NCBI GenBank assembly: GCA_902782995.1
Contig: CACZPJ010000067.1
Coordinates: 1 to 34,711, forward strand
DNA: 34,711 nucleotides
DNA from: an uncultured Lachnospiraceae bacterium
GTDB lineage: Bacteria > Bacillota > Clostridia > Lachnospirales > Lachnospiraceae
Reading direction: 5' to 3'
The translations under genes and the position numbers were made by a program. The notes under the pieces were generated by a model that was not told the DNA's origin, did not search any database, and saw only the letters and a list, made by a program, of their open reading frames with translations. This document shows positions 1 to 7,460 of the stretch, piece by piece. Position 1 is the first letter of the stretch. The number at the start of each line of letters is the position of its first letter.

Positions 1-168
1 GAGCTCACACTGATTTCATGTGGATTCAATCTTTATAAATATCATAATAAAAAGCAACGACAGACGAAAGTTGCATAAAACTCAAGCGTGATTAGCTGAG
101 CTTTATTAAATGCACCATTTTTTATACCCAAAGATGCAGACCTGTTCAAAAATAGAAAAAATCATACA
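1..168. other. Left edge, no supported gene
   Basis: AT-rich sequence between the window edge and the pflA terminator. A short plus-strand open frame starting near 110 runs through the terminator hairpin and into antisense pflA and has no ribosome binding site, so I do not call it. Nothing else here is supported. Confidence 0.5.
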
Positions 169-210
169 AAGAAACGCCAAAACCGACATTTGCCGGAGTT
201 GGCGTTTCTT
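169..210 (-). terminator. Terminator after pflA
   Basis: A 12-bp perfect stem (169-180 with 199-210) encloses an 18-nt loop that holds a small inner CCG/CGG stem. In the minus direction the stem is followed by a T-rich stretch, and it lies about 50 nt past the pflA stop. It is nearly symmetrical and could also stop plus-strand transcription. Confidence 0.8.
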
Positions 211-256
211 ATTAGGGACTTATTTTACAGCCCCCTTTTTATTTACAATCATATCA

Positions 257-988
257 CTACTTCATTGCGCCCTCAATAATCTCCTGTGCACGCTTTGCTT
301 CTTCCTTGGTAAGCTGTGGCGTATCCCCTAATGGATACTCCATCCCAAGTGCTTCATACTTTGGCTTTGCCATCGTATGGTAAGGCAGAACCTCAAGATG
401 CTCAAAGTTCGTAAGCGTCTTCAGATACCTGCCGAGTGCTTCTAACTCTTCTCTCTGATCTGTGATCCCCGGTACAACCACATGGCGGATCCACACCGGA
501 ATCTTTTTTTCTTCCAAGAGCCTTGCAAAATCAAATACATTCTGATTCGGATGTGTGGTCAGTTTCTGATGCTCGGCATTATCCATATGCTTGATATCTA
601 ACATCACAAGATCTGTAACTGCAAGCAGCCGGTCAAACTTCTCCTGCAGCAAAGCATCTCCCTTCCGGTATACGATCCCGGATGTATCCAAGCAGGTATG
701 GATACCCTTTTTCTTCGCCTTTGTAAAAAGTTCGGTCAGAAACTCGATCTGCAAAAGCGGTTCTCCTCCGGTTGCCGTGATTCCGCCGGTACGATAGAAG
801 CTTTTATTCCGTTCTAATTTTTCAATAATCTCATCTGTGTCAACCAGCCTTCCGTTTTCCTTTTTCCATGTATCCGGATTATGACAGTACAGACAGCGCA
901 TCGGGCATCCCTGAAAGAACACCACATATCGCACTCCCGGACCATCAACGGTTCCAAAACTCTCAAATGAATGTATATATCCTTTCAT
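257..988 (-). CDS. pflA: Pyruvate formate-lyase activating enzyme
   Basis: Radical SAM enzyme that uses a [4Fe-4S] cluster and S-adenosylmethionine to install the glycyl radical on PflB; cytoplasmic, anaerobic. The cluster-binding CxxxCxxC is visible as C28, C32 and C35 (GCPMRCLYCHNPDTW), preceded by the family sequence SFGTVDGPGVR. TGGEPL follows further on. The start at 988 is chosen because AGGAGG lies 5 nt upstream and the protein then begins at the conserved MKGYIHSFESFG; a start at 1024 would add 12 unconserved residues. At 243 aa the length is normal for the family. It sits 44 nt downstream of pflB with its own good ribosome binding site and ends at a strong terminator, so the two form one operon. 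Confidence 0.96.
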   Translation of the reverse strand: MKGYIHSFESFGTVDGPGVRYVVFFQGCPMRCLYCHNPDTWKKENGRLVDTDEIIEKLERNKSFYRTGGITATGGEPLLQIEFLTELFTKAKKKGIHTCLDTSGIVYRKGDALLQEKFDRLLAVTDLVMLDIKHMDNAEHQKLTTHPNQNVFDFARLLEEKKIPVWIRHVVVPGITDQREELEALGRYLKTLTNFEHLEVLPYHTMAKPKYEALGMEYPLGDTPQLTKEEAKRAQEIIEGAMK

Positions 989-1032
989 AGATACCTCCTG
1001 CCTGATCTGCTTCTTTCCTGACACTGAATCAA

Positions 1033-3258
1033 TTAGAAGCGTTCGTGGAATGTTCTTGAGATAACCTCATCCTGCTGCTCTTTTGTCAGCTTGATAAAGT
1101 TTACAGCATAACCCGATACACGGATCGTAAGCTGTGGATAATTCTCCGGATGCTTCTGTGCATCGATCAGCGTCTCTCTGTTTAATACATTGACATTTAA
1201 GTGATGTCCGCCTTTTTCTACATATCCATCTAATAATGCAACCAGATTCTCAGCGGCATTGCCGTTTTTACCAAGTGCATCCGGTACGATAGAGAACGTA
1301 TTTGAAATACCGTCCTGCGCATCCATAAACGGAAGCTTTGCAACAGAAGCTAAGGAAGCAACTGCTCCATTGGTATCTCTTCCATGCATTGGGTTTGCAC
1401 CCGGTGCAAATGCCTCTCCCTTCTTACGTCCATCCGGTGTAGCTCCGGTATTCTTACCGTAAGATACGTTCGATGTGATCGTTAAGATAGAAGTTGTCTG
1501 GATACCACCACGATAGGTGTGGTTACCCTTGACATAATTGATAAAGGTATGAAGTACATCCTGTGCCAGTGCATCGACTCTGTCATCATCATTTCCGTAT
1601 TTCGGGAAATCACCCTCTACCTCAAAGTCTGTTGCAATACCCTGCTCGTTACGGATCACCTTAACCTTTGCATACTTGATCGCAGAAAGTGAATCTGCGA
1701 CAACAGACATGCCGGCAATACCGGTTGCGAACCAACGCTTTACATTCTTATCATGTAAGGACATCTGTAAACGCTCGTAGCAGTACTTATCATGCATGTA
1801 GTGAATGATGTTTAATGCGTTGACATAGACACCTGCCAGCCATTTCATCATATCCTTGTACTTATCCCATACTTCGTCAAAGTCTAAGTATTCGGATGTG
1901 ATCGGTCGAAACTTCGGTCCTACCTGCTTGCCGCTCATTTCATCTACACCACCGTTGATCGCATATAACAGACATTTTGCAAGGTTTGCTCTTGCACCGA
2001 AGAACTGCATCTCTTTTCCGATTCTCATGGAAGATACGCAGCATGCGATACCATAATCATCGCCATGTACGACACGCATCAGATCATCGTTCTCGTACTG
2101 GATTGCTGAATGCTTTACGGAAATCTCACCGCAGAACTTCTTGAAGTTCTCAGGAAGTCTTACAGACCATAATACGGTAAGGTTTGGTTCCGGTGCTGCA
2201 CCAAGGTTATTTAACGTATTCAGGTAACGATAAGACATCTTCGTTACCATATGACGACCATCTACACCAATACCGCCGATCGATTCGGTTACCCAAGTAG
2301 GATCCCCTGCAAAAATAGAATTATACTCCGGTGTACGTGCAAATTTGATCATACGAAGCTTCATAATGAACTGATCGATGATCTCCTGGATCTCCTTCTC
2401 CGTAAATGTTCCCTCTTCTAAGTCTCTCTGTGCATAGATGTCTAAGAAAGTAGAAGTACGTCCAAGGCTCATTGCCGCTCCGTTCTGTTCCTTCACTGCT
2501 GCAAGATATGCAAAGTAAATTGCCTGTGTTGCCTCTAAGACATTCGCTGCCGGCTTTGAAATATCACAGCCATAGATCTTAGCAAGCTCTTTTAACATCT
2601 TCAGTGCACGGATCTGCTCGGATAATTCCTCTCTTTCGCGGATAACATCCGAGTACATGATCGTACGTGTGGAAGCCTTCTGCTCTTCCTTATCCTCGAT
2701 CAGCTTATCTACACCATACAGTGCCGGACGACGGTAATCACCGATGATACGTCCTCTTCCGTAGGCATCCGGAAGTCCGGTAATGATGTGTGCGCTACGG
2801 CAGGCACGCATCTCTGGTGTGTAAGCATCAAATACTCCTGCATTGTGTGTCTTTCTGTGTGTGGTAAAATACTCCACAACCTCCGGATCTACCTCGTATC
2901 CGTTGTCCTCACATGCCTTGATCGCCATACGGATTCCTCCATAAGGCTGAAGTGCACGCTTAAATGGCTTATCGGTCTGGAAACCGACAACCTTCTCCTT
3001 GTCTTTATCTAAATATGCAGGTCCGTGGGATGTGATCGTAGAAATGATCTTGGTATCCATATCTAATACCCCACCGGCTTCTCTTTCCTGTTTGGAAAGC
3101 TCTAATACCTGTTCCCATAAATCTTTGGTATCCTGTGTCGGGCCCTCTAAGAAGCTGTCATCTCCATCGTAAGGGGTATAATTCTTCTGAATAAAGTCCC
3201 TTACATTCACTTCCCGTTCCCATGCTCCGTGATTAAAACCTCTCCATGCGTTTTCCAT
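1033..3258 (-). CDS. pflB: Formate C-acetyltransferase (pyruvate formate-lyase)
   Basis: Glycyl radical enzyme converting pyruvate and CoA to acetyl-CoA and formate, the main pyruvate-splitting step of strict anaerobic fermentation. The adjacent catalytic cysteines are visible as C406-C407 in GIACCVSSM, and the glycyl radical loop RVSGYAVNF near the C-terminus places the radical at G716. At 741 aa it is full length. AGGAGG lies 7 nt upstream of the ATG. It is first in an operon with its activase. The leader of more than 300 nt contains a ZTP riboswitch with an overlapping terminator and, downstream of that, a second promoter. Formate made here can feed one-carbon metabolism through formate-tetrahydrofolate ligase, which explains a link to ZTP. 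Confidence 0.97.
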   Translation of the reverse strand: MENAWRGFNHGAWEREVNVRDFIQKNYTPYDGDDSFLEGPTQDTKDLWEQVLELSKQEREAGGVLDMDTKIISTITSHGPAYLDKDKEKVVGFQTDKPFKRALQPYGGIRMAIKACEDNGYEVDPEVVEYFTTHRKTHNAGVFDAYTPEMRACRSAHIITGLPDAYGRGRIIGDYRRPALYGVDKLIEDKEEQKASTRTIMYSDVIREREELSEQIRALKMLKELAKIYGCDISKPAANVLEATQAIYFAYLAAVKEQNGAAMSLGRTSTFLDIYAQRDLEEGTFTEKEIQEIIDQFIMKLRMIKFARTPEYNSIFAGDPTWVTESIGGIGVDGRHMVTKMSYRYLNTLNNLGAAPEPNLTVLWSVRLPENFKKFCGEISVKHSAIQYENDDLMRVVHGDDYGIACCVSSMRIGKEMQFFGARANLAKCLLYAINGGVDEMSGKQVGPKFRPITSEYLDFDEVWDKYKDMMKWLAGVYVNALNIIHYMHDKYCYERLQMSLHDKNVKRWFATGIAGMSVVADSLSAIKYAKVKVIRNEQGIATDFEVEGDFPKYGNDDDRVDALAQDVLHTFINYVKGNHTYRGGIQTTSILTITSNVSYGKNTGATPDGRKKGEAFAPGANPMHGRDTNGAVASLASVAKLPFMDAQDGISNTFSIVPDALGKNGNAAENLVALLDGYVEKGGHHLNVNVLNRETLIDAQKHPENYPQLTIRVSGYAVNFIKLTKEQQDEVISRTFHERF

Positions 3259-3390
3259 GTCTTTCCTCCTGTCTTTCTACACGTTTGTTTGAGTATACTT
3301 CTTCGTGTCATCTTTGGATATAGAATATTGTTTCCATTTCTGGAACATTCTTACCAGATGCGTCATCATTTCGAAAAAGAAAACAAGGAT

Positions 3391-3419
3391 AGTTTAATCT
3401 AATTGCTGTAAGTTGTCAA
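3391..3419 (-). promoter_or_regulatory. Candidate riboswitch-independent pflB promoter (P2)
   Basis: TTGACA (3414-3419), a 17-nt spacer and TAAACT (3391-3396). It lies downstream of the riboswitch terminator, so transcripts from it would bypass ZTP control. The -35 is perfect and the -10 is fair. Confidence 0.5.
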
Positions 3420-3484
3420 TAATCGCAGGCTTCTTGCATTTTTTTATCAAAATGATTGTTACAGGATGTTTTCGCATAGAATAC

Positions 3485-3526
3485 AAAAAAACCGACGCAT
3501 CCGGACATCCCTGCCCAGACGGTCGG
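3485..3526 (-). terminator. Riboswitch expression-platform terminator
   Basis: Minus-strand RNA: an outer CCGAC/GUCGG stem, a small internal loop, an inner 8-bp stem (UCUGGGCA/UGUCCGGA) with a GGGA loop, then seven U residues (3491 to 3485). Its 5' arm reuses the 3' conserved segment of the ZTP aptamer, so the two structures exclude each other. Confidence 0.85.
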
Positions 3527-3577
3527 CACATATCATAGTTATACTTCACGTGGTTCTCCACTTATCCGTCAGTCATA
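3512..3577 (-). promoter_or_regulatory. ZTP riboswitch (pfl motif)
   Basis: Reading the minus strand, the 5' half has UGACUGACGG followed by the hairpin GUGGAGAACCAC, then after a variable linker the 3' half GCCGACCGUCUGGGCA. GACGG pairs with CCGUC. These are the conserved elements of the pfl motif, known to bind ZTP/ZMP, which accumulate when 10-formyl-tetrahydrofolate is short. In terminator-type members ligand binding stabilises the aptamer and lets transcription continue. Here this would raise pflBA, and so formate supply, under one-carbon starvation. The aptamer starts only a few nt after the predicted transcription start. Confidence 0.9.
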
Positions 3578-3589
3578 TAACTTACTCAA

Positions 3590-3618
3590 AGTAAATCACA
3601 TTTTTTTCCAGTTGTCAA
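3590..3618 (-). promoter_or_regulatory. Promoter of the ZTP riboswitch-pflBA transcript (P1)
   Basis: TTGACA (3613-3618), a 17-nt spacer and TTTACT (3590-3595). The predicted start near 3583 lies just before the aptamer. It sits between the uraA stop and the riboswitch. Confidence 0.7.
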
Positions 3619-3620
3619 GA

Positions 3621-3680
3621 TGACATTTTATGTAATGTCCTTACTCCTTACAACATTTTATGTAATATCCTTACTCCTCA
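3621..3680. repeat. 30-bp tandem duplication over the uraA 3' end
   Basis: Two consecutive 30-bp units, 3621-3650 and 3651-3680, agree at 26 of 30 positions. Both share ACATTTTATGTAAT and TCCTTACTCCT. The second unit contains the last codons and stop of the permease gene; the first is a copy of that end lying outside the gene. The first unit also contains a 6-bp inverted repeat, GACATT/AATGTC. Confidence 0.9.
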
Positions 3681-5065
3681 TCCTGAATCGGATTCATATC
3701 CAGTCCACGATTCGCATCCGCATGCGGATCTTCTCCAAAGTGATAATCCTTGCCCGGAAGGATCGCATTTAAAAGAATACCTGCGATTGCAGCGATTGCA
3801 AGACCGGTTAAGGTGATTGCAGTATCTCCTACATGGAAGGTAAGTCCATCCGAGAATCCAAGACCGCTGACTAAGATCACGGCTGCAATGATCAGGTTCC
3901 TTGACTTGGTAAAGTCTACGTGGTTCTCGATCACATTACGCACACCGATCGCAGAGATCATTCCATAAAGCATGAAGCTGACACCACCGATAATGGATGC
4001 CGGCATAGAACCGATCACTTCTGCGAACTTCGGGAAGAAGCTTAAGATCACTGCAAAGCATGCAGCAATACGGATGACACGCGGATCATGTACACGGCTT
4101 AACTCAAGTACACCGGTATTCTCACCATAAGTTGTATTGGCAGGGCCTCCAAAGAATGCAGAAAATGTTGTTGCAAGTCCATCACCGATCAATGTTCTGT
4201 GAAGACCCGGATCTTCGATAAAGTTCTCTCCGACCGTTGCAGAGATCGCAGACATATCACCAATGTGCTCCATCATAGTTGCAAGTGCGATCGGTGCCAT
4301 AACAAGAACGGCTGTCAGATCAAACTTGCAAAGCTGGAATGGCTGTAAACCAACCCAGTTACTTGCTGCCACTCTGGTAAAGTCAATGATCGCAGAACCA
4401 TCCGGGTTCGTGATGCCGATCTGGTTCATCACAAATGCCACTGCATAAGAGATCACAACACCAAGCAGGATTGGGATGATCTTAAACATTCCCTTACCCC
4501 AGATGTTAAAGACAATGATCGTTACCAGCGCGATCAGTGCGATCAGCCAGTTGGTAGATGCATTTGCCACTGCGGATGGTGCAAGGCTTAAACCGATACA
4601 GATAATGATCGGGCCGGTTACAACCGGTGGTAAGAAACGCATGACCTTTTTTACACCAACTAACTTAATGACAAGTGCAAGGATCAGATACAACAGACCT
4701 GCTACCACGATACCGCCGCAGGCATATGGTACTTTTTCCGGCTTACTCATATCTGCGAAAATACCGGTATCAAGGCTGGCAACCGTTGCAAATCCACCAA
4801 GGAATGCAAAGGATGATCCTAAAAATGCAGGCACCTTTAACTTTGAACACAGATGGAAAAACAAGGTTCCAAGCCCTGCGCAGATCAAAGTTACCTGAAT
4901 TGACATCGGCTGGCTGTTGACTTCATCTCCGAAATAAGAATTTACAAGCATCGGAACTAAGATCGTTGCTCCAAACATTGCAAACATATGCTGCAAGCCA
5001 AGCAGCAGCATCTTTGGTACGCCTAGTGTTCTCGCATCGCGGATCACTCCGTTTTTTTCATTCAT
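3671..5065 (-). CDS. uraA: NCS2 family uracil/xanthine permease
   Basis: Nucleobase:cation symporter-2 protein of 464 aa with about 12 to 14 hydrophobic segments, importing uracil or a related base across the membrane. The N-terminal QHMFAMFGATILVP and the central MEHIGDMSAISATVGENF, which includes the substrate-binding glutamate region, are typical of uracil permeases. GGPANTTYGENTG is the second conserved half-helix motif. The C-terminus is acidic. The ATG at 5065 is preceded by AAGGAAA. No purine riboswitch or PyrR-type leader is visible upstream. The uracil assignment over xanthine rests on the N-terminal motif and is not certain. The gene end lies in a tandem repeat, and no clear terminator separates it from the pflBA promoter. 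Confidence 0.85.
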   Translation of the reverse strand: MNEKNGVIRDARTLGVPKMLLLGLQHMFAMFGATILVPMLVNSYFGDEVNSQPMSIQVTLICAGLGTLFFHLCSKLKVPAFLGSSFAFLGGFATVASLDTGIFADMSKPEKVPYACGGIVVAGLLYLILALVIKLVGVKKVMRFLPPVVTGPIIICIGLSLAPSAVANASTNWLIALIALVTIIVFNIWGKGMFKIIPILLGVVISYAVAFVMNQIGITNPDGSAIIDFTRVAASNWVGLQPFQLCKFDLTAVLVMAPIALATMMEHIGDMSAISATVGENFIEDPGLHRTLIGDGLATTFSAFFGGPANTTYGENTGVLELSRVHDPRVIRIAACFAVILSFFPKFAEVIGSMPASIIGGVSFMLYGMISAIGVRNVIENHVDFTKSRNLIIAAVILVSGLGFSDGLTFHVGDTAITLTGLAIAAIAGILLNAILPGKDYHFGEDPHADANRGLDMNPIQDEE

Positions 5066-5119
5066 AACAATTTCCTTTCTTCTCCTGTTTGTTTATTCCC
5101 AGTGCAAACTCCATACTAC

Positions 5120-5145
5120 GTTGCAGCCAGACAATTTGCTGCAAC
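5120..5145 (-). terminator. Hairpin downstream of mrp
   Basis: A 7-bp perfect inverted repeat (GTTGCAG/CTGCAAC) with a 12-nt loop, 12 nt past the mrp stop. It lacks a T-tract on the minus strand, so it may be a weak terminator, an mRNA end-protecting stem or an operator in front of the permease gene. Confidence 0.35.
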
Positions 5146-5156
5146 TGACACTGTGC

Positions 5157-5999
5157 TTACATTGCTAAGATCTCTTCTGCTGCCTGATCTAAATATGGAT
5201 TGTCCATCTCATAGAATCTGCCCGCATCGGCTGCCTTTGCATATGCCGGATCAAGCGGCATCTTCGCAAGAACCTTGGTGTGAAGCTCTGCTGCTGCCTC
5301 ATCGATATGGCTCTCACCGAATAACTGGATCTCTTTGCCACAGTCCGGGCACTTCAAGTAACTGTAATTCTCTACAATACCTGCGATCGGGATATTCATG
5401 GCATTTGCCATATTGTAAGCCTTCTTCACGATCAACTGTACCAGCTCCTGCGGAGAAGTTACGATCACGATTCCGTCTACCGGAAGTGACTGGAATACAG
5501 TAAGCGGAACATCACCGGTTCCCGGCGGCATATCCACGAATAAATAGTCCAGTTCGCCCCATACAACGTCTGTCCAGAACTGCTTGACTGCTCCTGCGAT
5601 CACCGGGCCTCTCCAGATGACCGGTGCATCCTCATTATCAATCAAAAGATTCACAGACATGATCTTCGTTCCATCCTCTGCAACTGCCGGAAGGATTCCC
5701 TGTTCATTTCCGACTGCCTGTCCGTGGATGCCATACATCTTCGGAATAGACGGTCCGGTAATATCTGCGTCGAGGATTCCGACCTTGTAACCTTTTTTGC
5801 GCATAGCTGCTGCAAGCGATGCCGTTACGAAGGACTTACCTACACCGCCCTTGCCACTGACTACACCGATCACATGCTTGATCGATGAATATGCATTCAA
5901 CTGCTCGATCATGCTCTTTGGATCCTTATGTCCTGCACATCCTTCGCAGCTCTCCTTTGAACAGGTGGATGCACCTGCACATGTCTTCTTATCTGCCAT
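5157..5999 (-). CDS. mrp: Mrp/Nbp35-type P-loop ATPase, Fe-S cluster carrier
   Basis: MinD-like deviant Walker NTPase of the Mrp/ApbC/Nbp35 family, thought to assemble and pass on [4Fe-4S] clusters in the cytoplasm. Residues 49-56 form the deviant P-loop GKGGVGKS, followed by DADITGPSIPKM and DMPPGTGD. A central CPDCG supplies the CxxC that binds the bridging cluster in dimers. The N-terminus adds cysteines C7, C13, C18 and C21 (ESCEGCAGHK), resembling the extra N-terminal cluster motif of Nbp35. At 280 aa it lacks the N-terminal DUF59 domain of longer Mrp proteins. The start at 5999 has GAGGT upstream. The gene has its own promoter about 175 nt upstream and an unusual structured leader. Confidence 0.9.
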   Translation of the reverse strand: MADKKTCAGASTCSKESCEGCAGHKDPKSMIEQLNAYSSIKHVIGVVSGKGGVGKSFVTASLAAAMRKKGYKVGILDADITGPSIPKMYGIHGQAVGNEQGILPAVAEDGTKIMSVNLLIDNEDAPVIWRGPVIAGAVKQFWTDVVWGELDYLFVDMPPGTGDVPLTVFQSLPVDGIVIVTSPQELVQLIVKKAYNMANAMNIPIAGIVENYSYLKCPDCGKEIQLFGESHIDEAAAELHTKVLAKMPLDPAYAKAADAGRFYEMDNPYLDQAAEEILAM

Positions 6000-6014
6000 T
6001 TTTTACCTCTTTCC

Positions 6015-6126
6015 GTGCACGTTTTTTGCACATTGCGAGTTTGTGTCAAGTGCACGCAGACACAAATCTCGTGTGTGAAAAATTTATTTTTCACGCTAAT
6101 CTCATTTCTGTGCACGTTTTTGCACA
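6015..6126 (-). promoter_or_regulatory. Hairpin-rich leader of mrp
   Basis: Three perfect inverted repeats stand in a row between the mrp promoter and start: 6109-6126 (TGTGCA, 6-nt spacer, TGCACA), 6075-6094 (GTGAAAAAT, 2-nt centre, ATTTTTCAC) and 6015-6031 (GTGCA, 7-nt spacer, TGCAC). The first and last share the core GTGCACGTTTTTTGCACA, differing by one T. A further GTGCAC occurs at 6050. They may be RNA hairpins or repressor sites. I do not recognise the family. Confidence 0.5.
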
Positions 6127-6139
6127 CTGTATTACACAC

Positions 6140-6173
6140 AAAAACGGTGTCTGATACACCGCTTTTTCTTTTT
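6140..6173. terminator. Bidirectional terminator-like hairpin at the mrp transcript start
   Basis: A 6-bp stem (CGGTGT 6145-6150 with ACACCG 6156-6161), a 5-nt loop, an A-run on the left and CTTTTTCTTTTT on the right, so each strand ends in T residues. On the minus strand it begins about 8 nt after the predicted mrp start. No gene ends here, so it may attenuate mrp, cap the mRNA 5' end or stop read-through. Confidence 0.55.
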
Positions 6174-6175
6174 GT

Positions 6176-6204
6176 AGTATACCCCAATTCCCACACTTTT
6201 TCAA
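6176..6204 (-). promoter_or_regulatory. Promoter of mrp
   Basis: TTGAAA (6199-6204), a 17-nt spacer and TATACT (6176-6181), reading leftward toward mrp. Both hexamers are close to the sigma-A consensus. Confidence 0.7.
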
Positions 6205-6250
6205 TGGATATCCCCGTACTAAATCAAGTACATGCAGCCTGCCCGTATTC

Positions 6251-6278
6251 TTGCTTTTTAAGGAGAATGTGCTATCAT
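6251..6278 (+). promoter_or_regulatory. Candidate promoter of hisK
   Basis: TTGCTT (6251-6256), a 16-nt spacer and TATCAT (6273-6278), about 55 nt before the hisK start. It is divergent from the mrp promoter. Confidence 0.5.
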
Positions 6279-6333
6279 AGGAATGCACTTATTTTATTAA
6301 AAAAATCGAAAAATGTTTCATAAAGGAGTATCT

Positions 6334-7107
6334 ATGTTTACCAATTATCATACACATACCACGCGCTGTCAGCATGCCTATGGCAGTGACCGCGCATATA
6401 TCGAAGCTGCCATTGCTGCCGGGATTAAGACCCTCGGCTTTTCCGATCACGTTCCGTATCCGTATCCGGACGGATTCGTCTCCGGTGTCCGCATGCATAC
6501 CGACGAGGTCGGTGAATATATTGAGACCATGCAGCGGTTCAAAAAGGAATACGCGGATGACCTGACGCTTCTTATCGGCTTTGAAGCAGAATATATTGCC
6601 TCCCTCTGGGATGACCTCAATGAACTGCTCGCTCCGTATGACTTTGATTATTTTATCCTCGGACAGCACTTCTTATACACGGAGACCTCCGGGCTCTACA
6701 GCGGCACACCGACAGACCGTGAGGACTATCTTGCAGAATATGTTTCTGAGGTCATTGCAGCATTAAAAACCGGCCGCTTCACCTATCTGGCACACCCGGA
6801 TCTTTTCAACTATACCGGAAGTGATGAAATTTACCGCAGCCACATGATTCACATATGTGAATCAGCAAAAGAACTCGATATTCCGCTCGAGATCAATTTA
6901 AACGGGATCTGGGATCACCGCCACTACCCGTCAAACCGCTTCTTTGCCATCGCAAAGGAGGTCGGCAACACCTTCATCCTTGGCAGGGATGCCCATACAC
7001 CGGAAGCCTTTGCCGACATGGATACCTTACAAAAGGCAGAGGACTTCATAAAAAAACTCGGCATATCTGTGATCGATACACCGAGACTGCGTAATCCGAA
7101 AGCCTGA
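6334..7107 (+). CDS. hisK: PHP-family histidinol phosphatase
   Basis: Metal-dependent phosphatase of the PHP superfamily, expected to remove phosphate from L-histidinol phosphate in histidine synthesis. Metal ligands visible in order: H6 and H8 in NYHTHTTRCQH, D38-H39 in FSDH, the glutamate of GFEAEYI, HPDLF, and GRDAH near the end. The 257-aa length fits the HisJ/HisK group. The start at 6334 has AAAGGAG 6 nt upstream; the ATG at 6313 lies upstream of that site and is rejected. No other his gene is in the window, which is common for this type. The stop codon abuts the stop of the convergent next gene. A different PHP phosphoester substrate cannot be excluded. Confidence 0.85.
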   Translation: MFTNYHTHTTRCQHAYGSDRAYIEAAIAAGIKTLGFSDHVPYPYPDGFVSGVRMHTDEVGEYIETMQRFKKEYADDLTLLIGFEAEYIASLWDDLNELLAPYDFDYFILGQHFLYTETSGLYSGTPTDREDYLAEYVSEVIAALKTGRFTYLAHPDLFNYTGSDEIYRSHMIHICESAKELDIPLEINLNGIWDHRHYPSNRFFAIAKEVGNTFILGRDAHTPEAFADMDTLQKAEDFIKKLGISVIDTPRLRNPKA

Positions 7108-7371
7108 TCAGTCTTCCTCTATTACGTGGATCTCTAAATAATCAAAATCAATGGAGTCCACGAAGTTGTCCTGATAAAAGCGTGCCTTTGCATGCTTTTG
7201 AAATTCCCGCACGGTATGATCTAACCAGATCGGCTTGCTTAAGTCAAACTCATAGCAGATCTCATCAAGTGCCTGAAAGATCTTATGTGTCCGCGTTTCG
7301 TCGGACACATCCTCCACAACCATATCACGCAGCATGCGGTTATCCTTAAATTCCTTTGCCCATATTCGCAT
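7108..7371 (-). CDS. Conserved-looking small protein of unknown function
   Basis: An 87-aa soluble, acidic, aromatic-rich protein starting MRIWAKEFKDNRMLRDMVVE and ending DYLEIHVIEED. It has no signal peptide, membrane segment or motif I can name. The start at 7371 is chosen because GGAGG lies 8 nt upstream; the open frame extends to 7431 but without a ribosome binding site. It follows the TrmH-family gene by 89 nt on the same strand and looks like the last gene of the dnaE-pfkA-trmH run. Its stop touches the hisK stop (TGATCA). Good codon use and the ribosome binding site suggest it is real. Confidence 0.7.
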   Translation of the reverse strand: MRIWAKEFKDNRMLRDMVVEDVSDETRTHKIFQALDEICYEFDLSKPIWLDHTVREFQKHAKARFYQDNFVDSIDFDYLEIHVIEED

Positions 7372-7460
7372 TCCGGCTTCCTCCATTCCCATACATACCA
7401 TAAAGTGTGCGGTTGCCGCACACTCTGGCATTCCATATATCGATTACATAAAATGCAATC

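Noticed and set aside
110..331. 73-codon plus-strand frame at the left edge
   Set aside because: It crosses the pflA terminator and antisense pflA, and has no ribosome binding site.
5066..5156. Purine or PyrR-type regulation of the permease
   Set aside because: The gap is only about 90 nt and contains no purine aptamer core or PyrR binding loop; only a plain inverted repeat is seen.
5909..6196. 95-codon minus-strand frame in front of mrp
   Set aside because: It runs through the inverted repeats and out of frame into mrp; mrp itself has the better start and clear motifs.
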